A stretch of DNA of 64,000 nucleotides from Citrobacter sp. R56 (lineage in GTDB: Bacteria; Pseudomonadota; Gammaproteobacteria; Enterobacterales; Enterobacteriaceae), in contig NZ_CP069159.1 of assembly GCF_016811995.1 (NCBI RefSeq), positions 1,550,001 to 1,614,000 of the forward strand, given 5' to 3'. Position numbers and translations under genes: made by a program. The notes under the pieces were generated by a model, which ran no database searches, was not told the origin of the DNA, and saw only the letters and a program-made list of their open reading frames with translations. Below are positions 30,800-38,770 of the stretch, in pieces. Numbering within the stretch: position 1 is the stretch's first letter; each line of letters opens with the position of its first letter.

Positions 30800-31447
30800 T
30801 TAATGCAGGCCGCGTGTTTGCAGAAACAGGATCGTCGCCGCGACGCGTGAACGCACGTTGAGCTTACGCAACAGATTGCGGATATGTACCTTTACGGTCT
30901 GTTCTGAGATGTTCAGCACAGCGGCAATTTGCTTATTAGACAGCCCCTGAGCAAGTTCATGCAGAACATCCAGTTCACGCTCAGTCAGCATACTGAAGGG
31001 GTCTTCTTCAGCGCCAAACATTTCCCGTTCACGCAGGTACTCACTGACGCGATCGCTGAAGACGTTGCCGCCGTTCGCGCCCTTGCGAATTGCATCCAGC
31101 AGAACTTCAGGATCACTGTCTTTCAGCAAATAACCATCAGCACCTGCGTCAATCAACGCGTAAACGTCGCTGGCAGAGTCGGAAACAGTGAGAATGATGA
31201 TTTGCGCGGTGACGCCATCGCGACGCAACGCATTCAGGGTATCCAGCCCACTCATGCCTTTCATATTCAGATCAAGCAGGATCACATCGACGTCAAGACG
31301 GTTCGCCAGATCGATAGCGCTCGCGCCATCGCCCGCTTCAGCAACGACGTTAAATGCGCTATCCAGCTCCAGTAATTGACGAATGCCCCGCCGCATAAGC
31401 GGATGATCATCCACAATGAGCACCTGAAAAGGGGTTGCTTCAGGCAT
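30800..31447 (-). CDS. narP: NarP nitrate/nitrite response regulator
   Basis: LuxR-family regulator that activates nap, nrf and other operons in response to nitrate or nitrite through NarQ. 215 aa. Receiver domain with Asp59 (VILLDLNMKG), C-terminal helix-turn-helix (LTERELDVLHELAQGLSNKQIA to NVRSRVAATILFL). Convergent with ccmH, so it sits beside the operon it controls, as in E. coli. Confidence 0.96.
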   Translation of the reverse strand: MPEATPFQVLIVDDHPLMRRGIRQLLELDSAFNVVAEAGDGASAIDLANRLDVDVILLDLNMKGMSGLDTLNALRRDGVTAQIIILTVSDSASDVYALIDAGADGYLLKDSDPEVLLDAIRKGANGGNVFSDRVSEYLREREMFGAEEDPFSMLTERELDVLHELAQGLSNKQIAAVLNISEQTVKVHIRNLLRKLNVRSRVAATILFLQTRGLH

Positions 31448-31611
31448 GCTGTTCTCCTGAGATTATTAGAATCATTATTGTTTTCAGCGTGTCAGTTTTC
31501 CAGATTCGTCGCGCTGATGAGAGCGTAAATTTTACCCTAATTTGTCTATGGGTACGTAGTAAAACCTGCGTGACTGAAAGGGCTTTGCGGGAAGAGATAA
31601 ACGTCAGACAT

Positions 31612-31640
31612 AAAAAAACCAGCCGTAAAAGGCTGGTTTT
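31612..31640 (-). terminator. tRNA-Pro-type terminator beyond the left repeat
   Basis: Hairpin arms AACCAGCC and GGCTGGTT with loop GTAAAA; read on the minus strand it ends in a T-run. It lies at the same distance from the left 53-bp repeat as the terminator at 34907-34935 lies from the right repeat. It probably was the original terminator of the tRNA-Pro gene before integration. Confidence 0.75.
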
Positions 31641-31648
31641 CTTGGGGA

Positions 31649-31701
31649 ATTTTGGTCGGCACGAGAGGATTTGAACCTCCGACCCCTGACACCCCATGAC
31701 A
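31649..31701 (-). repeat. Left attachment repeat: 3' part of tRNA-Pro
   Basis: 53 bases identical to 34943-34995. It covers the CCA end, acceptor 3' strand, T-arm, variable loop and anticodon region of tRNA-Pro but not its 5' part, so it is not a functional tRNA. Such a partial tRNA copy marks the far end of an element integrated in the tRNA gene. Confidence 0.9.
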
Positions 31702-31747
31702 CCGATTAAAATTCGCTGTAAACCGCGTCATTACTGGTGTTAGATAG

Positions 31748-31769
31748 TGTTTGTATGTATAAACAAACA
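31748..31769. repeat. Inverted repeat near the left attachment site
   Basis: Seven-base arms TGTTTGT and ACAAACA are separated by 8 bases, about 47 bases inside the element. It could be an integrase or excisionase binding site or an operator; nothing in the sequence decides this. A second hairpin (GGGGAG, GGTTT, CTCCCC) lies at 31813-31829. Confidence 0.4.
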
Positions 31770-31945
31770 GTGCTTTTTAAGCAAATTCTGCTCTATATAC
31801 ATCAATGGGTTAGGGGAGGGTTTCTCCCCATGCCATTTAGATGTTTAAGCTCAGATTAGACCTGCTGGTGTTCTATGACAAAACACAATCAAATCTGTCA
31901 ATCAGGGTCGAATGTGCAGTGGTTTCTTTCAACATCTGGATATGA

Positions 31946-32344
31946 CTAACCGTTCATATTGAAACCAGACTTTTTAAAATCCCGATATACTTCTGGGTTG
32001 GTAAAGGCTGGGAACTTAGCTTTCTCAGCAGCTAATTTTACCGCCTCGCAGTACTCTTTATTACCATTGCTGGTTGATATGTTCGAAGCCGTGCCATCCT
32101 GCGCAAATTCTATATGCAACCTACATTTCTTTCCTTTCCAGCTTTGTGGATCGGTTAGTTTGGAATTTACCGCTGCCCTGATTGCCCGAGCTTGTGCACC
32201 CCATTCATCTTGGTCATCCCAGTTACCTGAGCTACAGCTTCCCAATGCTGTGGTTTTATGGCAGCCAGGTGGATGTAACGGCGCGCACCCCGTTACTAGG
32301 TAGACTACAGCTGAAAGCATGATTATTTTCTTTACTATAGTCAC
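31946..32344 (-). CDS. Small lipoprotein with TolA domain III-like fold
   Basis: 132 aa. Lipoprotein signal with lipobox LVTGC (Cys20); Ala follows it, which predicts sorting to the outer membrane. After a short Cys-containing linker (residues 21-47), residues about 48-132 resemble the C-terminal domain of TolA: an amphipathic helix (RAIRAAVNSKL), GKKCRLHIEFAQDG, a helix AVKLAAEKAKFP, and NPEVYRDFKKSGF. Cys74 and Cys99 are 24 residues apart, the same spacing as the disulfide cysteines of E. coli TolA as I remember it. The coiled-coil arm and membrane anchor of TolA are absent. GTG start with AAGGAG seven bases before it. Lies downstream of the integrase on the same strand. Function unknown; a decoy for TolA ligands is an inference. 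Confidence 0.75.
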   Translation of the reverse strand: MTIVKKIIMLSAVVYLVTGCAPLHPPGCHKTTALGSCSSGNWDDQDEWGAQARAIRAAVNSKLTDPQSWKGKKCRLHIEFAQDGTASNISTSNGNKEYCEAVKLAAEKAKFPAFTNPEVYRDFKKSGFNMNG

Positions 32345-32565
32345 TTGTTCACTCCTTGAAGTTTAAAATATCTATCTAAAAATCAGTCGCCTACTTCTTC
32401 ATTTTTGTGTGTGTTTACAGCATGGTTTATATATTCATCATCTGAATGATACAAACTCTTTTTGGTAGTAACAGTAGGAACTGTAAAACGGTAATGTTCG
32501 AGATGTGTATGCTACGTGTCAGATTAGATATGGCTTTGTGCCTTACTAATCCGAACCAATGCAAC

Positions 32566-33743
32566 TTAACCGGCTTTAATTTCCCCATGAGGTACCACGA
32601 CCCAATCAATATGATTTTGCGTGTAGATCTTTGTCGATTTTGCATCGCTGTGGGCCATGCGACCTTGAGGATCTATGCCCTGTACGTCGAACAGGTGAGC
32701 AGCCAAAGCTCGTATTTCGTGAAAGGTTGGCCGTTTCTTCCAATGCCGGTTGTCGCATAAACCCAGCTTGTCACGCATAGCAGAGAATGACCGACTTAAG
32801 TAATCTGGGGCAACTTGAGTGGGGTGTGAAACCTCTTTGCTGCGTTTAACTTGCCGCTCCGGGAGCCTGTGAACGACAAACGGACTGGCCACATTATCGC
32901 GGCTATCGTCAATAATCCGCTTTAACTCCTCCCCAATCGGGATCGCTACGTGTGATGCCTCTTTCTTTTGAACCTTCTGCCTATGGATATACAATGTCCC
33001 ATATATCCCGTTTTCAGTCTGCGCTAACCATACGCATCCGCAAACACCGTCTTTTGGTTCATTGATGGAGTAGCGGATCCGTGAAACCTCTAAACGAGCA
33101 TGTGTCGTTTGTAATGCTAAATCCATAGCCGTTCTGAGCCAAGGTTCTGCGGAGCGCCTGATGGCTTTAAAGTTATCAAGTGAAAGGCGCTGGCGTTTCT
33201 TCTCTTCAGTCCTGCGCATTTTTTTACGGGTTGCCGGATTATCGAACATCAGCGATTCATCGACCGCATAGGAGAAGAGTTTTTTAAGAAAACTGACTTT
33301 CCTGTTTTGTACGTTTGCTGACGCGTCAGCATGGTATTGGTTGATGTACGCATTAACATGTTCCAGTTCGATATCACACGCAGGGATATTAATAAAAAAT
33401 TCTTTCACGCGTTGAGAGTCGTTATTCCAATCCTCTTGTGTACCCTGAGATGGACGCTCGTCCTTAATAGCTCTAGCTATTATATGATCTACATGTTCAG
33501 CAAATGGTTTGGCTTCTCCTGTTACCCGACCAGATTCTCTTATGAGATTATCAACTGAAGGCGTGAGTGATGGTCTCATTCTTAGGTTGTATTCGCGGGC
33601 TATGGCAATTGCGATTGCCCTGTCTTTACCAATATTTTTTTCTTCCCTGTAACCAGAGTGAATTTATAAACACTGCGATCTTTATCAAAAATAAGATAAT
33701 CAGGTAGATGTCGGTATTCTCTTTTTCTTGTTCTTGCTACCAT
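32566..33743 (-). pseudogene. int: Tyrosine recombinase (phage-type integrase), frameshifted
   Basis: Integrase of the tRNA-Pro element, 392 aa if restored. The first frame starts at ATG 33743 (MVARTRKREYRHLPDYL, the arm-binding domain) and stops at 33600 after 47 codons. The second frame continues from the 7-A tract at 33635-33641 (reading NIGKDRAIAIAIAREYN) to 32566. One added A, or a -1 slip, joins them. The catalytic domain is complete: Arg in HARLEVSR, the Lys hairpin QKVQKKEASHVAIP, HEIRAL, and MAHSDAKSTKIY with the tyrosine nucleophile. Either inactive, expressed at a low level by slippage, or a sequencing error. Confidence 0.85.
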
Positions 33744-33861
33744 GGTCAGCCCTAATTTATTAACTTACGAACTGCTTGTGTAAATAGACCCGTTTTAGTT
33801 CCAGGCATTTTTTGAGATCCCGGCCAAATTGACCCTGGCCCAAATTCAGTACAGTGCTAAA

Positions 33862-34092
33862 TCAGAGATCTTCGTCTTTCTGGAGACTTCGGATGAATTC
33901 AGCCGGAGTCATGTCATTTAATGATGAATGTGTCCTTTCATGATTGTATTCCCGGCGCCAGCTGTCGAGTTTTTCCTGTGCATCTTCCAGTGACAGCAAC
34001 CAGTGAATGTTCAGGCATTCATCCCGCAGGCTACCGTTAAATGATTCAATAAACGGGTTATCTGTCGGTTTTCCCGGCAATTCGTGGAAATA
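33862..34092 (-). pseudogene. IS3-family transposase, C-terminal fragment
   Basis: About 75 codons resembling the end of an IS3-family OrfB integrase domain: GKPTDNPFIESFNGSLRDEC, SLEDAQEKLDSWRREYN, HSSLNDMTPAEFI. The glutamate of ESFNGSLRDEC corresponds to the last acidic residue of the DDE triad. The rest of the gene, OrfA and a clear inverted-repeat end are missing. The upstream edge joins a tail-fibre fragment on the opposite strand at about 34090. Confidence 0.85.
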
Positions 34093-34097
34093 ATGGA

Positions 34098-34373
34098 ATG
34101 CAGCAACTGCCAAACGGCGGTGGGATAGTAGAACAATGGGGAAATATCACAATCCCGACAGGTATGGTTTCCCCCGGATATGTTGATGTGGTTTTCCCTG
34201 TTGCGTTTAGCTCTGCCCCTTGGCTCATCGCTCTGAATATTTTTAGCAATAATTTCGGGCGATTTGAGCTTTCATACAGTAATCCAACCGCAACTGGTTT
34301 TCGCCTTCACTGGTCATCAACTGCTACGTTGACTGTTACTCAACAGTTTTCATGGAGCGCAAAAGGGTACTGA
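34098..34373 (+). pseudogene. Phage tail-fibre protein, C-terminal fragment
   Basis: About 91 codons resembling the tip domain of phage side tail fibres: LPNGGGIVEQWGNI, then a beta-rich segment ending TQQFSWSAKGY. The first Met is probably an internal residue of a longer protein cut by the IS3 fragment; there is no ribosome site before it. Followed at once by a tail-fibre assembly gene, the usual phage order. Confidence 0.7.
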
Positions 34374-34374
34374 T

Positions 34375-34576
34375 ATGAGCCAATTCGCTTTTAGTGCATC
34401 AAACAATATGTTTTTTTATTTCATCAATGAAAGAGCATTATAAGGCTTCGGGGATGTGGCCTGAAGATCTCGTGGGAGTTACAAACGAGACCGTAGAAAT
34501 GTATACGGCACAACCACCAGATGGCATGTGCCGTGGTTCAGATAAAAATGATAATCCTGTTTGGGTTGAAATGTGA
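34375..34576 (+). pseudogene. Tail-fibre assembly protein, frameshifted
   Basis: Begins MSQFAFSASNNMFF and shifts frame in a 7-T tract at 34411-34417; with six T it would read on as FFISSMKEHYKASGMWPEDL and end QPPDGMCRGSDKNDNPVWVEM. The KEHYKASG.WP and QPP.G..RG.D..N.PVWVE patterns are those of Tfa chaperones. Much shorter than a normal Tfa (about 190 aa), so also internally deleted. Confidence 0.7.
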
Positions 34577-34626
34577 AAGAAATTTATTAACTATAGCCTG
34601 GCCTAAGCTAGGCTAAGTATCAATGA

Positions 34627-34815
34627 AGGTCTTTCAGGATCAAGCGATATCGCACTTACCGGAAACCACACCTGATCAATCTGGAAAACGGACGAAGGGA
34701 GGCGCTGCCAGTTGATGTGGGCGGCTACAATACTTCACGTCCTGTGTTTGGGGTAATTACCTATATCATCAATGACGCGAGGTTAGGGGAATTCGACGAT
34801 TGCCCGGCTATGTGA
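34627..34815 (+). other. Unassigned remnant open frame in the island
   Basis: 62 codons open without an ATG near the beginning, containing LPVDVGGYNTSRPVF and ITYIINDARLGEF. I do not recognise the family. No ribosome site. It may be the tail of a lost gene. A short palindrome (TAGCCT, AGGCTA) at 34594-34615 lies just before it. The rest of 34577-34906 shows nothing else. Confidence 0.3.
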
Positions 34816-34906
34816 TCTGCCGGAATTATGCAGTAAAGTTGATAAGCTCCGTCGGTTTTTTTCCCCCAATGGCTCCCCATTAATTCCGCACTCAGAAAAT
34901 AAGCAT

Positions 34907-34935
34907 AAAAAAACCAACCGGTTAAGGTTGGTTTT
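34907..34935 (-). terminator. tRNA-Pro terminator
   Basis: Hairpin arms AACCAACC and GGTTGGTT, loop GGTTAA; on the minus strand it is followed by a T-run, 12 bases after the tRNA CCA end. Probably carried in by the element with its copy of the tRNA 3' part. Confidence 0.85.
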
Positions 34936-34942
34936 CTGGGGG

Positions 34943-34995
34943 ATTTTGGTCGGCACGAGAGGATTTGAACCTCCGACCCCTGACACCCCATGACA
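34943..34995 (-). repeat. Right attachment repeat inside tRNA-Pro
   Basis: 53 bases identical to 31649-31701; the crossover lies somewhere in it. It restores the 3' part of the intact tRNA. Confidence 0.9.
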
Positions 34996-35023
34996 GTGCG
35001 CTACCAGGCTGCGCTACGTGCCG
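34947..35023 (-). tRNA. proL: tRNA-Pro (anticodon GGG)
   Basis: 77 nt with encoded CCA. Acceptor strands CGGCACG and CGTGCCG pair fully; D-arm, the anticodon loop ATGGGGT with anticodon GGG, and the T-arm GGAGG TTCAAAT CCTCT are present. It corresponds to E. coli proL, which is also near narP. The 3' part comes from the integrated element. Confidence 0.95.
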
Positions 35024-35096
35024 ACTCGTGGGTGCTAATACTACCGCTTTCCACCACGAATGCAAGGGGATGTCTTGCTAACTGATTTATAATTAA

Positions 35097-36857
35097 TCAG
35101 TTAGCAATGAATCGTTTCTCATCCGTCAGCACCTGCAACAATAGACTCAGCTGCGGTTTCTGGTCTTTTATCTTTTCACCACGCAGATCGTACGTTTGAT
35201 AGTTGCCGTTATTTTTCAGCACCAGCGTCATTCCCGGCGTGGTCACCGCCAACGTGCTTCCGTCGGCAGCCGTTACCCAGTAATGGCGGCGTGTCGCATT
35301 GAAAAGATCCTGCCCCTGAGAGTACTCGTTAGCTGGCGTGCTCACGTGCAGTAACCGTTGCATCAATGTCGTCATGAGGTCGGTATGGTCAGTCAGGCTA
35401 TTAATACGCTGCGCTGGCGTTCCTGGCCAGTGGATGACAAGCGGTACCTGCAGATGTCCGCGGGACCAGTCAAAATTGTTCTCTTCCTGAGTCAGAGGCA
35501 CACCACGACCCGCAGTAATGATCACTACCGTGTTGTTCAGTTTACCGGCGTCTTGTAGCGCGGTAAGCACACGGTTAATTTGTGCATCAACATTTTCCGC
35601 GGCACGGGCATACCGTTTCGCAAAATTCTTCTGGTTACTGTCATCAATGTTGGTGCCGTTGAAGGAGACCCACGAGAACCAGCGGTTATCTTCCTGGGCG
35701 TAGCGACTCAGCCAGCTAATCCACTGACTCGCCGTTTGTGCATCAGACTGCGTCTGAACCGTCGGCATAGAGAAGTCTGACAGCAGCGCCTGGCGATAGA
35801 GCGGGCTGGTAAATCCGTCGGACGAGAATAAGCCTAACTGATAGCCTTGCTGATTCAGTGCTGAAATCAGAGCAGCCGGCGTTCTGGTCGACAAAATACC
35901 GTCCATATAGCTGGGGGATACGCCATAGAACAGGCCAAAAATACCGTTATCCGAGGTGTTGCCCGAACTCATATGACGGGTGAACGAAATACTCTGTTCT
36001 GCAAAACGGGCAAGCGCAGGCATCTGTTTTTCATAACGGGAATAGTTCAGACCATCCACCGTAATCAACAGAACGTTTTGCCCAGTCCCCATGTCACGGT
36101 ATTGCAGATCGCTCAATGGATATTGTACGGATACCGCTTCCGGATTTCCCTGTTCCACCAGGCGGCGCTGATACTCTTGCGCATCCAGCAAACCGTGTTT
36201 CTCAAGAAAGCGGCGCGCCGTCATCGGATAAGAGAGCGGTAGGTTTGCGCGCTGCATGGTGATCGGGCGATAGAAGTTGGCATCAGCCCAGATGTACACC
36301 ATATGCGAAGCAATAAACGAAATAAAAAGGAAGGCGGCAAGCGGCCTGGCAAAATGGCGACGACGCGTCAGGCTGCGCAGTTTCTGCCAGCTCCAGGTCG
36401 CAAACAGCATTTCGATTAGCAGAATAATGGGCACGCTGATAAACATCAGCTGCCAGTCACGCGCCATCTCGTTCTGGTCTGGGTTAATGACCAGTTCCCA
36501 GACAATGGGATTAAGATGCAGGTGGAAACGGGTGAAGACTTCGCTGTCGATCAACAGCAGCGTCATGCCCGCTGTCGCCAGGATGGCTGATAAGAAGCGC
36601 ATCAGCCGCTGGGACATGACGATAAACGTCAGGGGAAACAGAATCAGCAGATAGGTGGCAAACACCAGAAAACTGAAATGCCCGACAATGCTCAGGTAGG
36701 AGTAGATACGACCCGCAAGCGTTGTCGGCCAGTCTGCGACAAACAGGTAACGACTGCCAAGCACCATGGCCAACAGAATGTTGAACAGAGCAAACCAGTG
36801 CCCCCAGCTAACCATCTGAGAGACTTTTTCACGGTAGCGCTGACGATGAGTTACCAT
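35097..36857 (-). CDS. yejM: YejM/PbgA (LapC) regulator of LPS synthesis
   Basis: Inner-membrane protein that senses lipid A in the periplasmic leaflet and restrains LpxC degradation through LapB. 586 aa, full length. Five N-terminal helices (residues about 20-190), a linker, and a periplasmic alkaline-phosphatase/sulfatase-like domain (LLITVDGLNYSRYE, FGLFYGVSPSYMDG, RGHLQVPLVIHWPG). Downstream of yejL on the same strand, probably one transcript. Confidence 0.95.
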   Translation of the reverse strand: MVTHRQRYREKVSQMVSWGHWFALFNILLAMVLGSRYLFVADWPTTLAGRIYSYLSIVGHFSFLVFATYLLILFPLTFIVMSQRLMRFLSAILATAGMTLLLIDSEVFTRFHLHLNPIVWELVINPDQNEMARDWQLMFISVPIILLIEMLFATWSWQKLRSLTRRRHFARPLAAFLFISFIASHMVYIWADANFYRPITMQRANLPLSYPMTARRFLEKHGLLDAQEYQRRLVEQGNPEAVSVQYPLSDLQYRDMGTGQNVLLITVDGLNYSRYEKQMPALARFAEQSISFTRHMSSGNTSDNGIFGLFYGVSPSYMDGILSTRTPAALISALNQQGYQLGLFSSDGFTSPLYRQALLSDFSMPTVQTQSDAQTASQWISWLSRYAQEDNRWFSWVSFNGTNIDDSNQKNFAKRYARAAENVDAQINRVLTALQDAGKLNNTVVIITAGRGVPLTQEENNFDWSRGHLQVPLVIHWPGTPAQRINSLTDHTDLMTTLMQRLLHVSTPANEYSQGQDLFNATRRHYWVTAADGSTLAVTTPGMTLVLKNNGNYQTYDLRGEKIKDQKPQLSLLLQVLTDEKRFIAN

Positions 36858-36888
36858 AACCTGTCGTTATTTTCCCCGGAGCCGGTTC

Positions 36889-37116
36889 TTAGTGCGCTTT
36901 GTCTTCGTTAACCGAGGACTTCAGGGCACGGGCAAAAGAGTCTGCAATCGCCTGGCGTTGGGCCGGGGCAATGCTGGTGTTAATCAGGTTCGTCACCATG
37001 TTTCCCAATACCATCAGGGAAAGGTCGGTCGGCGCCTTATGTTTTTCCAGTACGTTGAGCAGTTCACTCAGTAATTGTTCAACGTGTTCGTCACTGTAGC
37101 GGGAATGTTGTGGCAT
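36889..37116 (-). CDS. yejL: YejL, UPF0352 family protein
   Basis: 75 aa, same length as E. coli YejL. Helical, cytoplasmic, function unknown ([20 protein letters not shown]). Immediately upstream of yejM, divergent from yejK. Confidence 0.92.
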   Translation of the reverse strand: MPQHSRYSDEHVEQLLSELLNVLEKHKAPTDLSLMVLGNMVTNLINTSIAPAQRQAIADSFARALKSSVNEDKAH

Positions 37117-37250
37117 AAATCGACATCAGTTTGTTCATGAAAGGGCAACATATTACCGTAGCAACAGTTTTTTTTCTGCTTTTTTATCTTCTATTGCGTC
37201 ACTGACCAGCAGGTGGTTGAATACCGCCCGGTCTTAAAGGAGAGTTTATC

Positions 37251-38258
37251 ATGAGTCTGGATATCAACCAGATTGCCCTGCACCAGCTTATCAAGCGTGA
37301 TGAGCAAAACCTTGAGCTGGTCCTGCGCGATTCATTACTGGAACCGACAACCACCGTTGTCGAGATGGTGGCTGAACTGCACCGGGTCTATAGCGCGAAA
37401 AACAAAGCGTATGGCCTGTTCAGCGAAGAGAGCGAACTGGCGCAAACGCTGCGGTTACAGCGTCAGGGCGAGGAAGATTTTCTTGCCTTCAGCCGTGCGG
37501 CAACCGGTCGTTTACGTGATGAGCTGGCGAAGTATCCGTTTGCTGACGGCGGTATTGTGCTTTTCTGCCACTATCGCTATCTGGCGGTGGAGTATCTGCT
37601 GGTCGCGGTGCTGAACAACTTAAGCAGCATGCGTGTGAATGAAAACCTGGACATTAACCCGACGCACTACCTGGACATCAATCATGCGGATATCGTGGCG
37701 CGTATTGATTTAACAGAATGGGAAACCAATCCGGAATCCACGCGTTATCTGACTTTCCTGAAAGGTCGGGTAGGGCGCAAGGTTGCTGATTTCTTTATGG
37801 ATTTCCTCGGTGCGAGCGAAGGGCTGAACGCGAAAGCGCAAAACCGGGGTTTGTTGCAGGCGGTGGATGACTTCACGGCAGAAGCGCAGCTGGATAAATC
37901 AGAGCGCCAGAACGTGCGTCAGCAGGTGTACAGCTACTGCAACGAGCAGCTACAGGCGGGCGAAGAAATTGAGCTCGAGTCGCTGTCGAAAGAACTTGCT
38001 GGTGTTAGTGAAGTAAGCTTCAGCGAGTTTACGGCGGATAAAGGCTATGAGCTGGAAGAGAGTTTCCCGGCCGATCGCAGTACATTACGCCAGTTGACCA
38101 AATACGCCGGTAGCGGCGGTGGGTTAACCATTAACTTTGACGCCATGCTGTTAGGCGAACGCATTTTCTGGGATCCGGCGACCGACACCTTAACCATTAA
38201 AGGCACGCCGCCGAATCTGCGCGATCAGCTGCAACGCCGGACGTCAGGCGGAAATTGA
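37251..38258 (+). CDS. yejK: YejK/NdpA nucleoid-associated protein
   Basis: 335 aa, cytoplasmic nucleoid-associated protein (37K_NA family). Conserved segments at the start ([19 protein letters not shown]) and [28 protein letters not shown] ribosome site. Convergent with rplY with a shared terminator. Confidence 0.94.
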   Translation: MSLDINQIALHQLIKRDEQNLELVLRDSLLEPTTTVVEMVAELHRVYSAKNKAYGLFSEESELAQTLRLQRQGEEDFLAFSRAATGRLRDELAKYPFADGGIVLFCHYRYLAVEYLLVAVLNNLSSMRVNENLDINPTHYLDINHADIVARIDLTEWETNPESTRYLTFLKGRVGRKVADFFMDFLGASEGLNAKAQNRGLLQAVDDFTAEAQLDKSERQNVRQQVYSYCNEQLQAGEEIELESLSKELAGVSEVSFSEFTADKGYELEESFPADRSTLRQLTKYAGSGGGLTINFDAMLLGERIFWDPATDTLTIKGTPPNLRDQLQRRTSGGN

Positions 38259-38321
38259 TCGAATATGCCTGCTGGCGCTGCGCTCTTCAGGCATACGGTT
38301 CAATAAATGACAGAAACAAAA

Positions 38322-38345
38322 AACCCCGCCGAGGCGGGGTTTTTC
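38322..38345. terminator. Bidirectional terminator, yejK and rplY
   Basis: Arms ACCCCGCC and GGCGGGGT around GA, with an A-run before and a T-run after. Confidence 0.88.
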
Positions 38346-38361
38346 TTCAACTTGTTGGCGA

Positions 38362-38646
<285 letters not shown>

Positions 38647-38770
38647 TTAAATCTCTCTTAAATAATTCCTGCTACAGGCGACCCAGCAACAGGTAAGTGA
38701 TCTGCTTTGCGTATGCAAAAGCGGGCGGAATTCTATACTCAAATGCCCGTTACATCAATCAAAAGTACGA

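Larger units (their letters stand above)
31649..34995. mobile_element. Decayed integrative element in tRNA-Pro(GGG)
   Basis: About 3.3 kb bounded by 53-bp direct repeats of the tRNA-Pro 3' part. Inside are a tyrosine integrase with a frameshift, a TolA-domain-like lipoprotein, and fragments of a tail-fibre gene, a tail-fibre assembly gene and an IS3-family transposase. The DNA is visibly richer in A and T than the flanking genes. No replication, packaging, capsid or lysis genes remain, so it is a prophage remnant or a heavily deleted satellite. The tRNA is restored at the right-hand side. Confidence 0.88.

Noticed and set aside
31649..31701. A second tRNA-Pro gene
   Set aside because: Only the 3' part is present; the D-arm and 5' acceptor strand are missing, so it is the attachment-site remnant.
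33744..33861. Terminal inverted repeat of the IS3 fragment
   Set aside because: Several TG-starting candidates, but with the partner end missing none can be verified.
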